Of a stretch of 64,000 bases of DNA, positions 17,903-26,273 are shown piece after piece. The DNA is from Methylorubrum rhodesianum. Lineage in GTDB: Bacteria; Pseudomonadota; Alphaproteobacteria; Rhizobiales; Beijerinckiaceae. The stretch lies in contig NZ_JACHOS010000021.1 in the NCBI RefSeq assembly GCF_014199985.1, positions 43,069 through 107,068 of the forward strand. Reading direction: 5' to 3'. Position 1 is the stretch's first letter; every line of letters begins with the position of its first letter. Position numbers and translations under genes: made by a program. Under the pieces are notes generated by a model. The model was not told the DNA's origin. It ran no database searches and saw nothing but the letters and a program-made list of their open reading frames with translations.

Positions 17903-18751
17903 CTAGACAGCCTGCCCCATGGTCGGCCCGGCGTCGAGCAGGCTTTCGCGCCGGAGCGCGTTGATGAGGTAGGGCTGCCACAGGCCGAAGCTCTCGTGCA
18001 CCGCCTTGTCGATGTCGAAGAACTGGAACGGCTTGGGCAGGAAGCCGGATGCACCGAAAGTGGTGAGCTGGCGCTGGACGCCCTCCTCGATCCGTGGACC
18101 CGTCATCAGGATGCGGGTCTCGGGACGGCGATCGTTGATGCGGCAGGCGACTTCGAGGGCGGGATAGTCGGGCAGGCTCATCTCGATGATGGCGAGATCG
18201 ACCGGGTCCCGCTCGATCAAACGGACGGCGTCCCGGCCGCCCGCGGCCTCCCGGATGCGGAACGAGAAGTGGCTCTGCCCGAGAAGCTTTCGCACGAGCG
18301 TGCGCGTCGCCTGCCCCGGATCGACGACGAGGCAGTCGAGGGAGCGCGAGAGGATCCGGCGGGCTGCCAGCAGGCGGCCGATGTGGAGGTCGCCCAGCGG
18401 CTTGAGGATCACGTCGTAGGCGCCGACACGGCGGGCCGTGGCCGACCAGCGGGGGGCGAGCATGTCGGTGACGAGGACGACGAGCCCCTGCGGATTGCCG
18501 GTCTCGCGCCAGCGTCGGATGTCGGCACCGTTGGTCTGCGGCAGCAGCACGTCGACGAACAGCAGGTCGACGGGCGAATCGGCGAGCGCGCGGTTCAGCG
18601 CGCTCCCGTCGGCCGCCTCGATCACCCTCGCCGCCGGATCGGCCCGTCCCACCGCTTCCGCGAGGGCCAGCCGGGTCTCCTCGTCCGGATCAGCGATCAG
18701 GATGGTGGGCGATGCAGTCACCGGCGGGTCCCATGGTCGTCGTGCGGGCAT
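17903..18751 (-). CDS. tandem receiver-domain response regulator
   Basis: A 282-residue protein with two CheY-like receiver domains and no output domain. Domain 1 (about 14-130) has acidic DPDEE, phospho-Asp in LLFVDVLLP, Thr in VLVTD and Lys in VILKPLG. Domain 2 (about 138-255) starts LDCLVVDPG. It has Glu instead of Asp at the phosphorylation site (LAIIEMSLPDYP) but keeps MTG and LPKPF. The second domain is thus predicted to be unable to take phosphate at the normal site and may be locked in an active-like state. The downstream DUF2336 gene is the likeliest partner. No histidine kinase is adjacent. Confidence 0.88.
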   Translation of the reverse strand: MPARRPWDPPVTASPTILIADPDEETRLALAEAVGRADPAARVIEAADGSALNRALADSPVDLLFVDVLLPQTNGADIRRWRETGNPQGLVVLVTDMLAPRWSATARRVGAYDVILKPLGDLHIGRLLAARRILSRSLDCLVVDPGQATRTLVRKLLGQSHFSFRIREAAGGRDAVRLIERDPVDLAIIEMSLPDYPALEVACRINDRRPETRILMTGPRIEEGVQRQLTTFGASGFLPKPFQFFDIDKAVHESFGLWQPYLINALRRESLLDAGPTMGQAV

Positions 18752-18802
18752 CCGCCGCGTCTTCCGGCGTGGCGGATGGCTGCGGCGCGATCCGCCGAGC
18801 GC

Positions 18803-19318
18803 TCAGCGCATCACATACACCTGCGTGCCGACCGAAACACGCTCGAACAGGTCGGCGATGTCCTGATTGTACATGCGGATACAGCCGTAGGACGCGAACG
18901 TGCCGATCGAACGCGGCCGGTTGGTGCCGTGGATGGCGTATTCGCCGCCGCGCAGGGTCATCGCCGCCACGCCCATCGGGTTGCTCGGCGAGCCGCCGCG
19001 GATGAGGCTGGGCAGGCGCGGGTGGTCGCGCTTCACCTCGGCCGGGGGCGACCAGTCGGGCTGATAGTACTTGCCGTCGATCTGGGTGGCGCCGCTCCAC
19101 TGCTTGCCCGGCTTGCCGACCGCGACGGGATAGCGGATCGCCGTTCCGTCGCCGTTGACGAGATAGAGCCGGCGCTCGTTCGTGCGTACCACGATCGTGC
19201 CCGCGCCGAGCCCGTCGGCAAAGGGGACGACCTCACGGGCCTGCGCGGCACCCGCCGCGCACAGCACTGCCGCGAACGCGCCCGCGAGACGCGCCCTGTA
19301 CTTGCCTGTTCCGAACAT
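18803..19318 (-). CDS. L,D-transpeptidase (YkuD domain), secreted
   Basis: A 171-residue protein with an N-terminal export signal (MFGTGKYRARLAGAFAAVLC, cleaved near AQA). A YkuD catalytic domain follows. The catalytic motif is visible as HGTNRPRSIGTFASYGCIRM, with the conserved His and the nucleophilic Cys in the SxGCIRM pattern. Such enzymes make 3-3 crosslinks in peptidoglycan or attach lipoproteins to it in the periplasm. YkuD proteins of this compact type lack LysM or other wall-binding domains. The frame extends upstream to 19366, but the start at 19316-19318 gives a proper signal peptide. Confidence 0.92.
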   Translation of the reverse strand: MFGTGKYRARLAGAFAAVLCAAGAAQAREVVPFADGLGAGTIVVRTNERRLYLVNGDGTAIRYPVAVGKPGKQWSGATQIDGKYYQPDWSPPAEVKRDHPRLPSLIRGGSPSNPMGVAAMTLRGGEYAIHGTNRPRSIGTFASYGCIRMYNQDIADLFERVSVGTQVYVMR

Positions 19319-19500
19319 CGAAGATCGCCTTTCCGAGCTGGAGCGTAACTGGCGAAGACGATCCAACGTTCCAGCTTGCCGCTTTGCTTTACGCGCAGCG
19401 AAATGCGGACCTCATGCACGGCCTCTTGGCAGGAGGGCGAATCCTGCGCTCAGCAATTCCGGCAAATTTTAAGTAACGGGCGCGGCTTCCGGTAACGCCC

Positions 19501-20166
19501 TCAGCGCTCGTGCAGGTGGACCGCCTCGGGGCACCGATCCTGCCAGCCGTGGCGGACGAGTTCGGGATCGGCGTGCTCCTCGACCGGGTGGCCGACGCAG
19601 AGGTAGGCAACCAGCGTCCAAGCGGCCGGCACGTCGAGGGCCTCCGTCACGGCGGCGGGTTCGAGGATCGAGACCCACCCGACCCCGAGGCCGTGGGCCC
19701 GGGCGGCGAGCCAGAAGGCGTGGATGCAGGCCGCCACCGAGTAGCGCAGCATCTCCGGCATGGTCGCACGGCCGAGTCCGTGGCCGGCCTCCGTCGCGCC
19801 GTCGCAGAACACCGCGAGGTGGAGCGGTGCCTCGTGCAGGCCCGCGAGCTTCAGGCGGGCATAGAGCGCGCCCCGCTCGTCCGCGTAGGTCGCACGGGCG
19901 GCGGCATTGCAGCGCTCGAAGCTCGCGGTGACCGCCGCGCGCCGGCCGGCATCGGCGACCCGCACGAACCGCCAGGGCTGGCTATTGCCGACGGAGGGCG
20001 CCAGCGCCGCGAGATCCAGACAGGTCCGCAGCACGGCCTCGTCGACCGGATCACCGCGGAAGCGTCGCACGTCCCGCCGCCACGCGAAGAGATCCCCGAG
20101 GCGTGCCCGGAAGGCATCGTCGAAGACGGGCGGGCCGACCGACGGGGAAGGGAGAGGTTGAGACAT
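19501..20166 (-). CDS. bluB: 5,6-dimethylbenzimidazole synthase
   Basis: BluB breaks down reduced flavin mononucleotide with oxygen to give 5,6-dimethylbenzimidazole, the lower ligand of vitamin B12. The 221-residue product has the nitroreductase-fold FMN site of this family: FAWRRDVRRFRGDPVDE, then LAALAPSVGNSQPWRFVRV and HGLGVGWVSILEP. The RRDVRRF and GWVSIL segments favour BluB over general nitroreductases. No other cobalamin gene is adjacent. On the same strand, 110-265 bases upstream, lies a structured RNA ending in an intrinsic terminator, which suggests transcription-attenuation control. Confidence 0.9.
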   Translation of the reverse strand: MSQPLPSPSVGPPVFDDAFRARLGDLFAWRRDVRRFRGDPVDEAVLRTCLDLAALAPSVGNSQPWRFVRVADAGRRAAVTASFERCNAAARATYADERGALYARLKLAGLHEAPLHLAVFCDGATEAGHGLGRATMPEMLRYSVAACIHAFWLAARAHGLGVGWVSILEPAAVTEALDVPAAWTLVAYLCVGHPVEEHADPELVRHGWQDRCPEAVHLHER

Positions 20167-20277
20167 CGCCGCCGCTTGTCGCGCCGGCGGGCGCGGCTGC
20201 CAAGATGATCTTCACAAGATGGTCTTTTCGCCGGTCTTCGGGACAGCGGCCTCGCTCCGATGCCCGGCATCGAGACG

Positions 20278-20307
20278 AAAAAAGGGCGGCGCTCCGAAGA
20301 GGCCGCC
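20278..20307 (-). terminator. intrinsic terminator in the bluB leader
   Basis: Read on the minus strand, a nine-pair stem with one bulged C is capped by a C(UUCG)G tetraloop and followed by C and six U (20283-20278). It ends 111 bases before the bluB start, so read-through would be needed for bluB expression from an upstream promoter. Confidence 0.85.
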
Positions 20308-20432
20308 TGAAGTCCTTGGGTCTCGAAACCTCCGGGTGTCGGCTTGCCGGGATCCACGGCATTGCCCGAGGGCTGGGGAGCTCGGGTTCAGGCGCCGCCG
20401 CGGTAGACAGACCGACGAGGTTTCAGGTCACA
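20308..20432 (-). ncRNA. candidate structured leader RNA (riboswitch/attenuator-like) upstream of bluB
   Basis: On the minus strand, GAAACCTC near 20424-20417 pairs with GAGGTTTC near 20332-20325, closing a domain of about 100 nt. Inside are TCGG/CCGA, CCGCGGC/GCCGUGG and a CCCGAG/CTCGGG hairpin with a ten-base loop. The asymmetric bulge carries CGCCTGAA (20394-20387), the exact complement of TTCAGGCG (20311-20304), which forms the foot of the terminator that follows. The two pairings exclude each other. The layout fits a riboswitch or attenuator. The cobalamin riboswitch core (GGGAA, GGTG, CCCGCNACTGT, B12 box) is not present, and I match no known class. It could also be an independent small RNA. 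Confidence 0.5.
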
Positions 20433-20656
20433 GTGAAAGCGTTTCGCGGTGGCGATGGCAAGGCGGGATCGCGGCAAGACGGTGATGTTTGCCACCTCAC
20501 CGTGCGGCGACGCACATGCGTCGCGCATCTCGCGGGGAAATTGCTCGGTGAAGGACGGCAGCGGTCGATGGCTGGCGAAGCACCTTGCGGGCGCCTCGGA
20601 CGAGTCCCATCATCTCCCCTCGCCGCAGGAACGCCGGCACCGATACGGGAGCGACG

Positions 20657-21028
20657 ATGAGTGAGGGGCAGAGCGTCGATCACCGCTCGAACGACCGAGA
20701 CAGTCAGGTCATCCCGTTTCCGTCCTCGACGAGCCCGCAAGTCGCCTTCCAGCGCGACGAGCTGCGAACCATCTTCAATCTCTACGGGCGGCGCGTCGCC
20801 GAGGGCGAGTGGCGTGATTACGCCCTCGACTTCCGCCGGGACAAGGCGGTGTTCTCGATCTATCGCCGGACCTCCGAGATGCCGCTCTACCGGATCGAGA
20901 AGGATCCCAAGCTCGCCCGCCGCCAGGGCGCCTACGCGGTGATTGCGGCGAGCGGCCTCGTGATGAAGCGCGGCAACGACCTCGCCCGCGTCATCGGGGT
21001 GCTGGAGGGGCCGTTGCGGGCGGTGTGA
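20657..21028 (+). CDS. DUF2794 domain protein
   Basis: A 123-residue soluble protein starting MSEGQSVDHRSNDRDSQVIP, with the DUF2794 signature VAFQRDELRTIFNLYGRRVA. It continues EWRDYALDFRRDKAVFSIYR, then MPLYRIEKDPKLARRQGAY. The family is almost confined to Alphaproteobacteria and has no known function; its size and motif order here are standard. The frame is open further upstream, but the ATG at 20657 gives the usual length. It is divergent from bluB and converges on the TonB-dependent receptor gene. Confidence 0.9.
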   Translation: MSEGQSVDHRSNDRDSQVIPFPSSTSPQVAFQRDELRTIFNLYGRRVAEGEWRDYALDFRRDKAVFSIYRRTSEMPLYRIEKDPKLARRQGAYAVIAASGLVMKRGNDLARVIGVLEGPLRAV

Positions 21029-21081
21029 TCCCGCCTCCGGGCGGGCCCGGCGACGGGATCGATGACATCACCGCCGGGCGG

Positions 21082-23262
21082 TTACCAGCGCACGACGATC
21101 TGCGCCCTGACCGTGCGAGGCGCGCCGGGCAGGATGTTGTTGTTGTTGTGCGCCGTGACGATGTAGCGGCGGTCGAACAGGTTCTCGATGTTGACCTGCG
21201 CGCGCGCGTTCTCGCTGATGTTGTAGAACAGTCCCATATCGAACCGCGAGTAGCTCGGCAGCCGCACGGTGTTGTCCGAGGTCGCGAAGCTGTGGGACTG
21301 GTTGATGAACCCGACGCCGACCGAGAAGCGCGGGTCGATGTCGAACTTGTTCCACAGCGTAAAGGAATTGAGAGGGACGAGACCGACATAGTTGCCGGGA
21401 AGGATCGTATCGGAAAGCCGGTTGGTGATGCGCGCGTCGGTGAAGGCGTAGCCGCCCGCGATCGACCACCAATTCGTCACGTAGCCGTTGGCGCCGATCT
21501 CCGCGCCTTGCGTGTTGGTCTGTCCCGAGGTCAGGAAGAAGCCGGGCCGGTTCGGGTCGGCGAGGCGCTGGTTGCTGCGGTCGAGGTTGAACAGCGCGCC
21601 GGTGATCTGAAGCACGGGCGACACGTCGTACTTCACGCCCACTTCCGTGTTCTCGAACTTCTCCGGCTCGGCGATGACGAGACCCGGTGTCAGCGCGCTG
21701 AACTGGTCGCCCGAGGAGGGCAGGTAGGAGACGCTGTAGCTCGTGTAGAAGGCGAGGTTCGGCAGCGGCTTCACGACGATGCCGGCCCGTGGTGAGACCA
21801 GATCGTCGATGCGGGCATTGGTGACGTTGGTGCGCCGGTCCGTTGCGGCGAAGTCGAAATGGTCGAAGCGCAGGCCGCCGATGAGCTGGACGTACTCGTT
21901 CAGCTCGATCTGGTCCTGCACATAGGCCGCGGCGAGGCCGAGGTCGTACCGGCTGTTGGCATCGCTGGCGATGTTGCGGAAGGTGACGCCGACGCGCGAG
22001 ACCGGCGCGAGCGGATTGACCACGAGGCTCTGCGGTGCACCGGGCGTCGCGAAGAAGCCGGTCTCGCGCAGGCTCAGGCCCTCCTGGTAGCCGAGCTCGA
22101 ACCCGCCGAGCAGGGTGTGCTTCACCGGGCCGGTGAGGAACTGATAGGTGAAGTCGGTCTGGTTGAAATAGTTCGTCCGGTCCGTCTGGCTGTTATAGGC
22201 CGAGAGCGAGACAGCCGTGCCGGCCGCGTTCACGGCGCCGCCCGGAAAGACGTTCTGGTAGAACTTGTTGTAGTCGGCGAAGCGCGACTGGCTGCGCATC
22301 ACGACGCCGTTCTCGAACACGTGGTCGAGCTGCGCTGTCGCGATATGCGCGTTGACGTAGGTCTGCGACAGGAATGGATTGCCGAAGAAGGTCGAAGTAT
22401 TGTCGCGGTAGCGGTAGGGCCGGCCGAACTGCGAGGGAATCCCGCGATCGGTGGTGCGGTCGTCGTGGAAATACTCGTAGGACAGCTTGAGCGTCGTCTG
22501 CGGCCCGATGAGGAACGTCATCGTCGGGTTCACGCCGTAACGGCGGATGTCGACGAAGTCTCGGTAGGTCGCGGTGTCCTCGAACACGCCGTTCATACGG
22601 AAGAACACGTTGTCCGAGAGGCGGTCGCCGACATCGACCGCCACGCGCTTGTTCGCGAACTGCCCGCCCTGGGCCACGATCTCGCGGACAGCCACGCCGT
22701 CGGCTTCCTTGAGGACGCGGTTGACCACGCCGCCGCCGCCGCCGCGGCCGAAGATCATCGCGTTGGGGCCTTTCAAGACCTCGATGCGCTGGATGTTGTA
22801 GAGGTCGCGGTAATACTGCATGTCGTCGCGGATGCCGTTGACGAAGAAGTCGGCGTTCGAGCGCTGGCCGCGGATGATCAACTCGTCGCGGTTGCCCTCG
22901 CCCTGAGCCTGGATCACGCCCGGCACGTAGCGCGTCGCCTCGCCGATCGACTGGAAGCCCTGGTCGAGGATCTGCTCCCGCGTGATGACCGAGACGGATT
23001 GCGGGGTATCGAGCAGGGGCGTCGGCGTCTTGGTGGCGGTGCGCGTCGCCTTGCCGAGGTAGCCCACCGTAACGCCGCCCTGCGGCTCGAGGCGCGGGGC
23101 GCCGCGACCGAGTCCTTCGACGGCCAGTTCATCTAGCGCGACCACCGTCGGCACCTCCGCCGGAAGGGCGGGCTGGCCCTGTGCCGGGCTCGTCAATGCG
23201 GCAGCCGTTCCTGCCAGAAGTGCTAGAGCGACTTCGTTCGCTGCGCGACGTCTCAAGTTCAA
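21082..23262 (-). CDS. TonB-dependent siderophore receptor
   Basis: A 726-residue outer-membrane receptor that would import ferric siderophores using TonB energy. After a signal peptide (cleaved near AQGQP) comes a TonB-box-like DELAVEG around residue 45. The plug domain follows, with TPQSVSVITREQILDQG, RYVPGVIQAQGEGNRDELII and IEVLKGPNAMIFGRGGGGGV. The 22-strand barrel ends with the aromatic IVVRW. There is no N-terminal signalling extension, so it should not control a FecR-type anti-sigma system. The FhuA/FoxA-like plug suggests hydroxamates, but the ligand cannot be read from sequence. Its upstream region is AT-rich with a TATAAT-like -10. Confidence 0.93.
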   Translation of the reverse strand: MNLRRRAANEVALALLAGTAAALTSPAQGQPALPAEVPTVVALDELAVEGLGRGAPRLEPQGGVTVGYLGKATRTATKTPTPLLDTPQSVSVITREQILDQGFQSIGEATRYVPGVIQAQGEGNRDELIIRGQRSNADFFVNGIRDDMQYYRDLYNIQRIEVLKGPNAMIFGRGGGGGVVNRVLKEADGVAVREIVAQGGQFANKRVAVDVGDRLSDNVFFRMNGVFEDTATYRDFVDIRRYGVNPTMTFLIGPQTTLKLSYEYFHDDRTTDRGIPSQFGRPYRYRDNTSTFFGNPFLSQTYVNAHIATAQLDHVFENGVVMRSQSRFADYNKFYQNVFPGGAVNAAGTAVSLSAYNSQTDRTNYFNQTDFTYQFLTGPVKHTLLGGFELGYQEGLSLRETGFFATPGAPQSLVVNPLAPVSRVGVTFRNIASDANSRYDLGLAAAYVQDQIELNEYVQLIGGLRFDHFDFAATDRRTNVTNARIDDLVSPRAGIVVKPLPNLAFYTSYSVSYLPSSGDQFSALTPGLVIAEPEKFENTEVGVKYDVSPVLQITGALFNLDRSNQRLADPNRPGFFLTSGQTNTQGAEIGANGYVTNWWSIAGGYAFTDARITNRLSDTILPGNYVGLVPLNSFTLWNKFDIDPRFSVGVGFINQSHSFATSDNTVRLPSYSRFDMGLFYNISENARAQVNIENLFDRRYIVTAHNNNNILPGAPRTVRAQIVVRW

Positions 23263-23353
23263 GTCCCCGTCTTCTTGGCGATATTTGATAACGCCGTTCC
23301 GTCACCTTTGCGCTCTTGACGGCATCGTTCGACGGGGATCAAGCGGGTCAGGT

Positions 23354-23404
23354 ATTATAACAAACGACAAAATCTATATTTTTGATTGGAATAACTCTCG
23401 AGAG
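23354..23404 (-). promoter_or_regulatory. candidate promoter and palindrome upstream of the receptor gene
   Basis: On the minus strand a perfect TATAAT lies at 23359-23354, about 90 bases before the ATG; no convincing -35 is seen. The palindrome ctctcgagag (23395-23404) lies about 36 bases further up. I see no textbook Fur, Irr or RirA box. Confidence 0.35.
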
Positions 23405-23474
23405 ACCACTAAATTATTGGGCAATACGGCGGTTTTCGCAGATTAGAATACATGTAGTCTGTAAAACACGGAAA

Positions 23475-23498
23475 CGCTGTGGCCAAAAGGCCACGGCG
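23475..23498 (-). terminator. hairpin with ten-pair stem, likely edd-eda terminator
   Basis: Arms at 23475-23484 and 23489-23498 pair fully (one G-U) around aaaa. On the minus strand the stem is followed by TTTCCGTGTTTT. It lies about 275 bases past the eda stop and would shield the receptor promoter. Confidence 0.55.
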
Positions 23499-23773
23499 TT
23501 CATGGGGGTTCTTGCGAAGGATTCACTTTCGCAACGCATCGAAGCGCGTGGAGCGGCCCACGCTCCCGACAGGTCCGATGCGATTCGTCTTCGTCATGGC
23601 GGGGCCGTGACGCCGGGGGGCGCCCGCGCACCCACCGCGGCGGTTCGGCACCGGGCGGCGTGAGCCGCGGGTCAACGCGGCGTGGAGCCGGGCGTCGAAC
23701 GGGACCTCTGGCCGCACCGGAATCGGGAGAGGGGCGTCGTGACCGGCCGGTCGCCGCCGCCCGGACGGGTCCC

Positions 23774-24394
23774 CTAGCGGCCGGCGCGCAGCGTCGCGGC
23801 CGCCTCGGCGAGGCGTCGGATCGCCGTCGGGTCGGGCTTGCCCGCGGGCACCACCCAGCTTCCGCCGACGCAGAGCACGGCGGGGTGGGCGAGCCACTCG
23901 CCCGCGGTCGCCTCGGTGATGCCGCCCGTGGGGCAGAAGCGCACCTGGCCGAAGGGGGCGGCCAGCGCCTTCAGCGCCTTGAGCCCGCCCGCGGCCTCGG
24001 CCGGGAAGAACTTGAAGCGGTCGAGTCCGTGATCGAGGCCGCGCATGATGTCGGCGGCGGTCGCGACCCCCGGCAGGTAGGGCACGCCCGAGTTGATGGC
24101 GGCCTCCGTCAGCGGCGCCGTCAGGCCCGGGCTGACGATGAACTTGGCGCCGGCCCCGATGGCGGCATCGAGATCGCGCGCGTTCAGCACCGTGCCGGCA
24201 CCGACCACCGCACCCTCGACGCTCGACATCGCCCGGATCACATCGAGCGCCGCAGGGGTGCGGAGCGTGACTTCGAGGGCAGTGAGCCCGCCGCCGACCA
24301 AGGCCTCGGCAATGGGCACCGCGTCGGAGGCATCCTCCACCACCAGGACGGGGATGACGGGAACGGAGCGCATCAGCGCGTCGATGGTGCTCAT
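23774..24394 (-). CDS. eda: 2-dehydro-3-deoxy-6-phosphogluconate aldolase
   Basis: Eda cleaves KDPG to pyruvate and glyceraldehyde 3-phosphate, the last special step of the Entner-Doudoroff pathway. The 206-residue class I aldolase shows VIPVLVVEDASDAVPIAEAL, the EVTLRTP segment with the catalytic Glu, GAGTVLNARD, and FKFFPAEAAGG carrying the Schiff-base lysine. It also has the phosphate-binding FCPTGGIT. It lies 49 bases downstream of edd on the same strand, forming the standard edd-eda operon. Confidence 0.96.
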   Translation of the reverse strand: MSTIDALMRSVPVIPVLVVEDASDAVPIAEALVGGGLTALEVTLRTPAALDVIRAMSSVEGAVVGAGTVLNARDLDAAIGAGAKFIVSPGLTAPLTEAAINSGVPYLPGVATAADIMRGLDHGLDRFKFFPAEAAGGLKALKALAAPFGQVRFCPTGGITEATAGEWLAHPAVLCVGGSWVVPAGKPDPTAIRRLAEAAATLRAGR

Positions 24395-24443
24395 CGGGGT
24401 CTCCTCCGGTGTCGGTTCGGCGTCGGGCGGGTCGTCGGATGCC

Positions 24444-26273
24444 TCAGAGCCCTGCCGCCGCCAGCATCGCCGAGCCGCCGCGCTCGGCGTCGTCGGCGCC
24501 CTGGCGCATGAAGGCGAACAGTTCGCGGCCGGTGCCGAGGCCGTCCGGAGGCCGAACCGCGTCCTCGCGCCGGTCCCACTCGGCCGGATCGACCAGCACC
24601 TCCAGCAGCCCGTCCTCCGCCGAGAGGCGGATGATGTCGCCGTCGCGGATGCGGCTGATCGGACCGCCGCCGATGGCCTCGGGGCTGAGATGGATCGCCG
24701 CCGGCACCTTGCCGGAGGCGCCCGACATCCGCCCGTCGGTGACGAGCGCCACCTTGTGACCGCGGTCCTGCAGAACCCCCAGCGGCGGCGTCAGCTTGTG
24801 CAGTTCCGGCATCCCGTTGGCGCGCGGTCCCTGGAAGCGGACCACCACCACGACGTCCCGCTCCAGTTCGCCGGCCTTGAAGGCGGCGATGACCTCGTCC
24901 TGATCGGAGAAGACGCGGGCCGGGGCTTCGACGGTGCGGCGCTCGGGGTCGACCGCGCTGGTCTTGAAGGTGGCCCGTCCCAGGTTGCCCTTCACCAGCC
25001 GCATCCCCCCATCCGGCTGGAAAGGGTTCGCGGGCGGACGCAGCATCGTGTCGTCCAGCGGCTCGGCCGGTGCCTCCTCGAAGGTGAGTTCGTCCCCGTC
25101 CCCCGAGAGCTTCGGGTCGCGGGCGTGATCGCGCAGGCTGCGGCCCGCGACCGTGAGGATGTCGTCGTGCAGGAGACCCGCATCGATCAGCGCGGCGATG
25201 ACGTAGGACATGCCGCCGGCCGCGTGGAAGTGGTTCACGTCGCCCGCGCCGTTGGGATAGACCCGGGCGATCAGCGGCACCACGCCGGAGAGCCGGTCGA
25301 AATCCTCCCAATCGATGACAATGCCGGCGGCCCGCGCCATGGCCGGCAGGTGGATCGCATGGTTGGTCGAGCCGCCGGTGGCGAGCAGGCCGACGATGGC
25401 GTTGACGATCGCACGCTCGTCGATGCAGCGCCCGAGCGGACGGTAATCGTTGCCGTTCCAACCGATTTCCGTCAGCCGGTGGACCGCCGCGCGCGTCACC
25501 GCCTGACGCAGCCGCGTGCCCGGATTGATGAAGGAGGCGCCGGGCATGTGCAGGCCCATCACGTCCATCATCATCTGATTGGAATTGGCCGTGCCGTAGA
25601 AGGTGCAGGTGCCGGCCCCGTGATAGGAGGCCGATTCGCTCTCCAGCAGCTCTTTACGGCCGACCTTGCCCTCGGCGTAGAGCTGACGGATGCGCTGCTT
25701 CTCCTTGTTGGCGAGCCCCGAAGGCATCGGCCCGGCCGGGATCAGGATCATCGGCAGGTGGCCGAAGCGCAGCGCCCCGATGATCAGGCCCGGCACGATC
25801 TTGTCGCAGATGCCGAGCAGGGCCGCGCCCTCGAACATGCCGTGGCTCAGGCCCACCGCGGTGGAGAGGGCGATGGTGTCGCGGGAGAACAGCGACAACT
25901 CCATGCCGCGCTGGCCTTGGGTGACGCCGTCGCACATGGCAGGCGTGCCGCCGGCCACCTGCGCGGTGGCGCCGACCTCGCGGGCGAAAATCTTGATCTG
26001 CTCCGGATAGCGCCCGTAGGGCTGATGCGCCGAGAGCATGTCGTTGTAGGCGGTGACGATGCCGATGTTCATGGCGCGGCCCGCGATGATCGCCGGCTTG
26101 TCCTCGCCGGAGGCCGCGAAGCCGTGGGCGAGGTTGCCGCAGGCGAGCGTCGGGCGGTGCACGCCCGCCTCCCTCTCGCGCTCGATCAGGTCGAGATAGG
26201 CGCGGCGACTGTCGCGGGAGCGCGCGATGACGCGTTCGGTGACCGCGGCGACCTCGGGGTGAAGCTCCGGCAT
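24444..26273 (-). CDS. edd: 6-phosphogluconate dehydratase
   Basis: Edd dehydrates 6-phosphogluconate to KDPG in the Entner-Doudoroff pathway, using an iron-sulfur cluster. The 609-residue product belongs to the IlvD/Edd family. It shows VTAYNDMLSAHQPYGRYPEQ, cysteines in GGTPAMCDGVTQGQ and LGICDKIVPG, GLLATGGSTNHAIHLP, GAGDVNHFHAAGG and TDGRMSGASGKVPAA. The start at 26271-26273 (MPELHPEVAAVTERV) matches the family length; the frame continues a little upstream. A LacI-type operator lies about 100 bases upstream, so induction by a sugar or sugar phosphate through a LacI-family repressor is likely. Confidence 0.96.
   Translation of the reverse strand: MPELHPEVAAVTERVIARSRDSRRAYLDLIEREREAGVHRPTLACGNLAHGFAASGEDKPAIIAGRAMNIGIVTAYNDMLSAHQPYGRYPEQIKIFAREVGATAQVAGGTPAMCDGVTQGQRGMELSLFSRDTIALSTAVGLSHGMFEGAALLGICDKIVPGLIIGALRFGHLPMILIPAGPMPSGLANKEKQRIRQLYAEGKVGRKELLESESASYHGAGTCTFYGTANSNQMMMDVMGLHMPGASFINPGTRLRQAVTRAAVHRLTEIGWNGNDYRPLGRCIDERAIVNAIVGLLATGGSTNHAIHLPAMARAAGIVIDWEDFDRLSGVVPLIARVYPNGAGDVNHFHAAGGMSYVIAALIDAGLLHDDILTVAGRSLRDHARDPKLSGDGDELTFEEAPAEPLDDTMLRPPANPFQPDGGMRLVKGNLGRATFKTSAVDPERRTVEAPARVFSDQDEVIAAFKAGELERDVVVVVRFQGPRANGMPELHKLTPPLGVLQDRGHKVALVTDGRMSGASGKVPAAIHLSPEAIGGGPISRIRDGDIIRLSAEDGLLEVLVDPAEWDRREDAVRPPDGLGTGRELFAFMRQGADDAERGGSAMLAAAGL

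Larger units (their letters stand above)
23263..23773. other. intergenic region with receptor promoter and a hairpin
   Basis: No gene is supported in this 511-base stretch. It holds the AT-rich control region of the TonB-dependent receptor (about 23340-23460), a ten-base palindrome, and the strong hairpin at 23475-23498. Confidence 0.55.

Noticed and set aside
20278..20432. 6S RNA or signal recognition particle RNA
   Set aside because: The size and central bulge recall 6S RNA. The 5' and 3' ends do not close together, an intrinsic terminator follows, and the SRP-specific GGAAGCAGCC-like loop is absent.
20308..20650. Cobalamin riboswitch for bluB
   Set aside because: bluB suggested it, and ggggaaattgctcggtgaa near 20533-20551 on the plus strand recalls part of the core. 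The required order of core motifs, CCCGCNACTGT and the B12 box are missing, and the strand is wrong for bluB.
21030..21047. Small hairpin cccgcc-tcc-gggcgg between DUF2794 and the receptor gene
   Set aside because: Short stem without T-tract; too common in GC-rich DNA to call.
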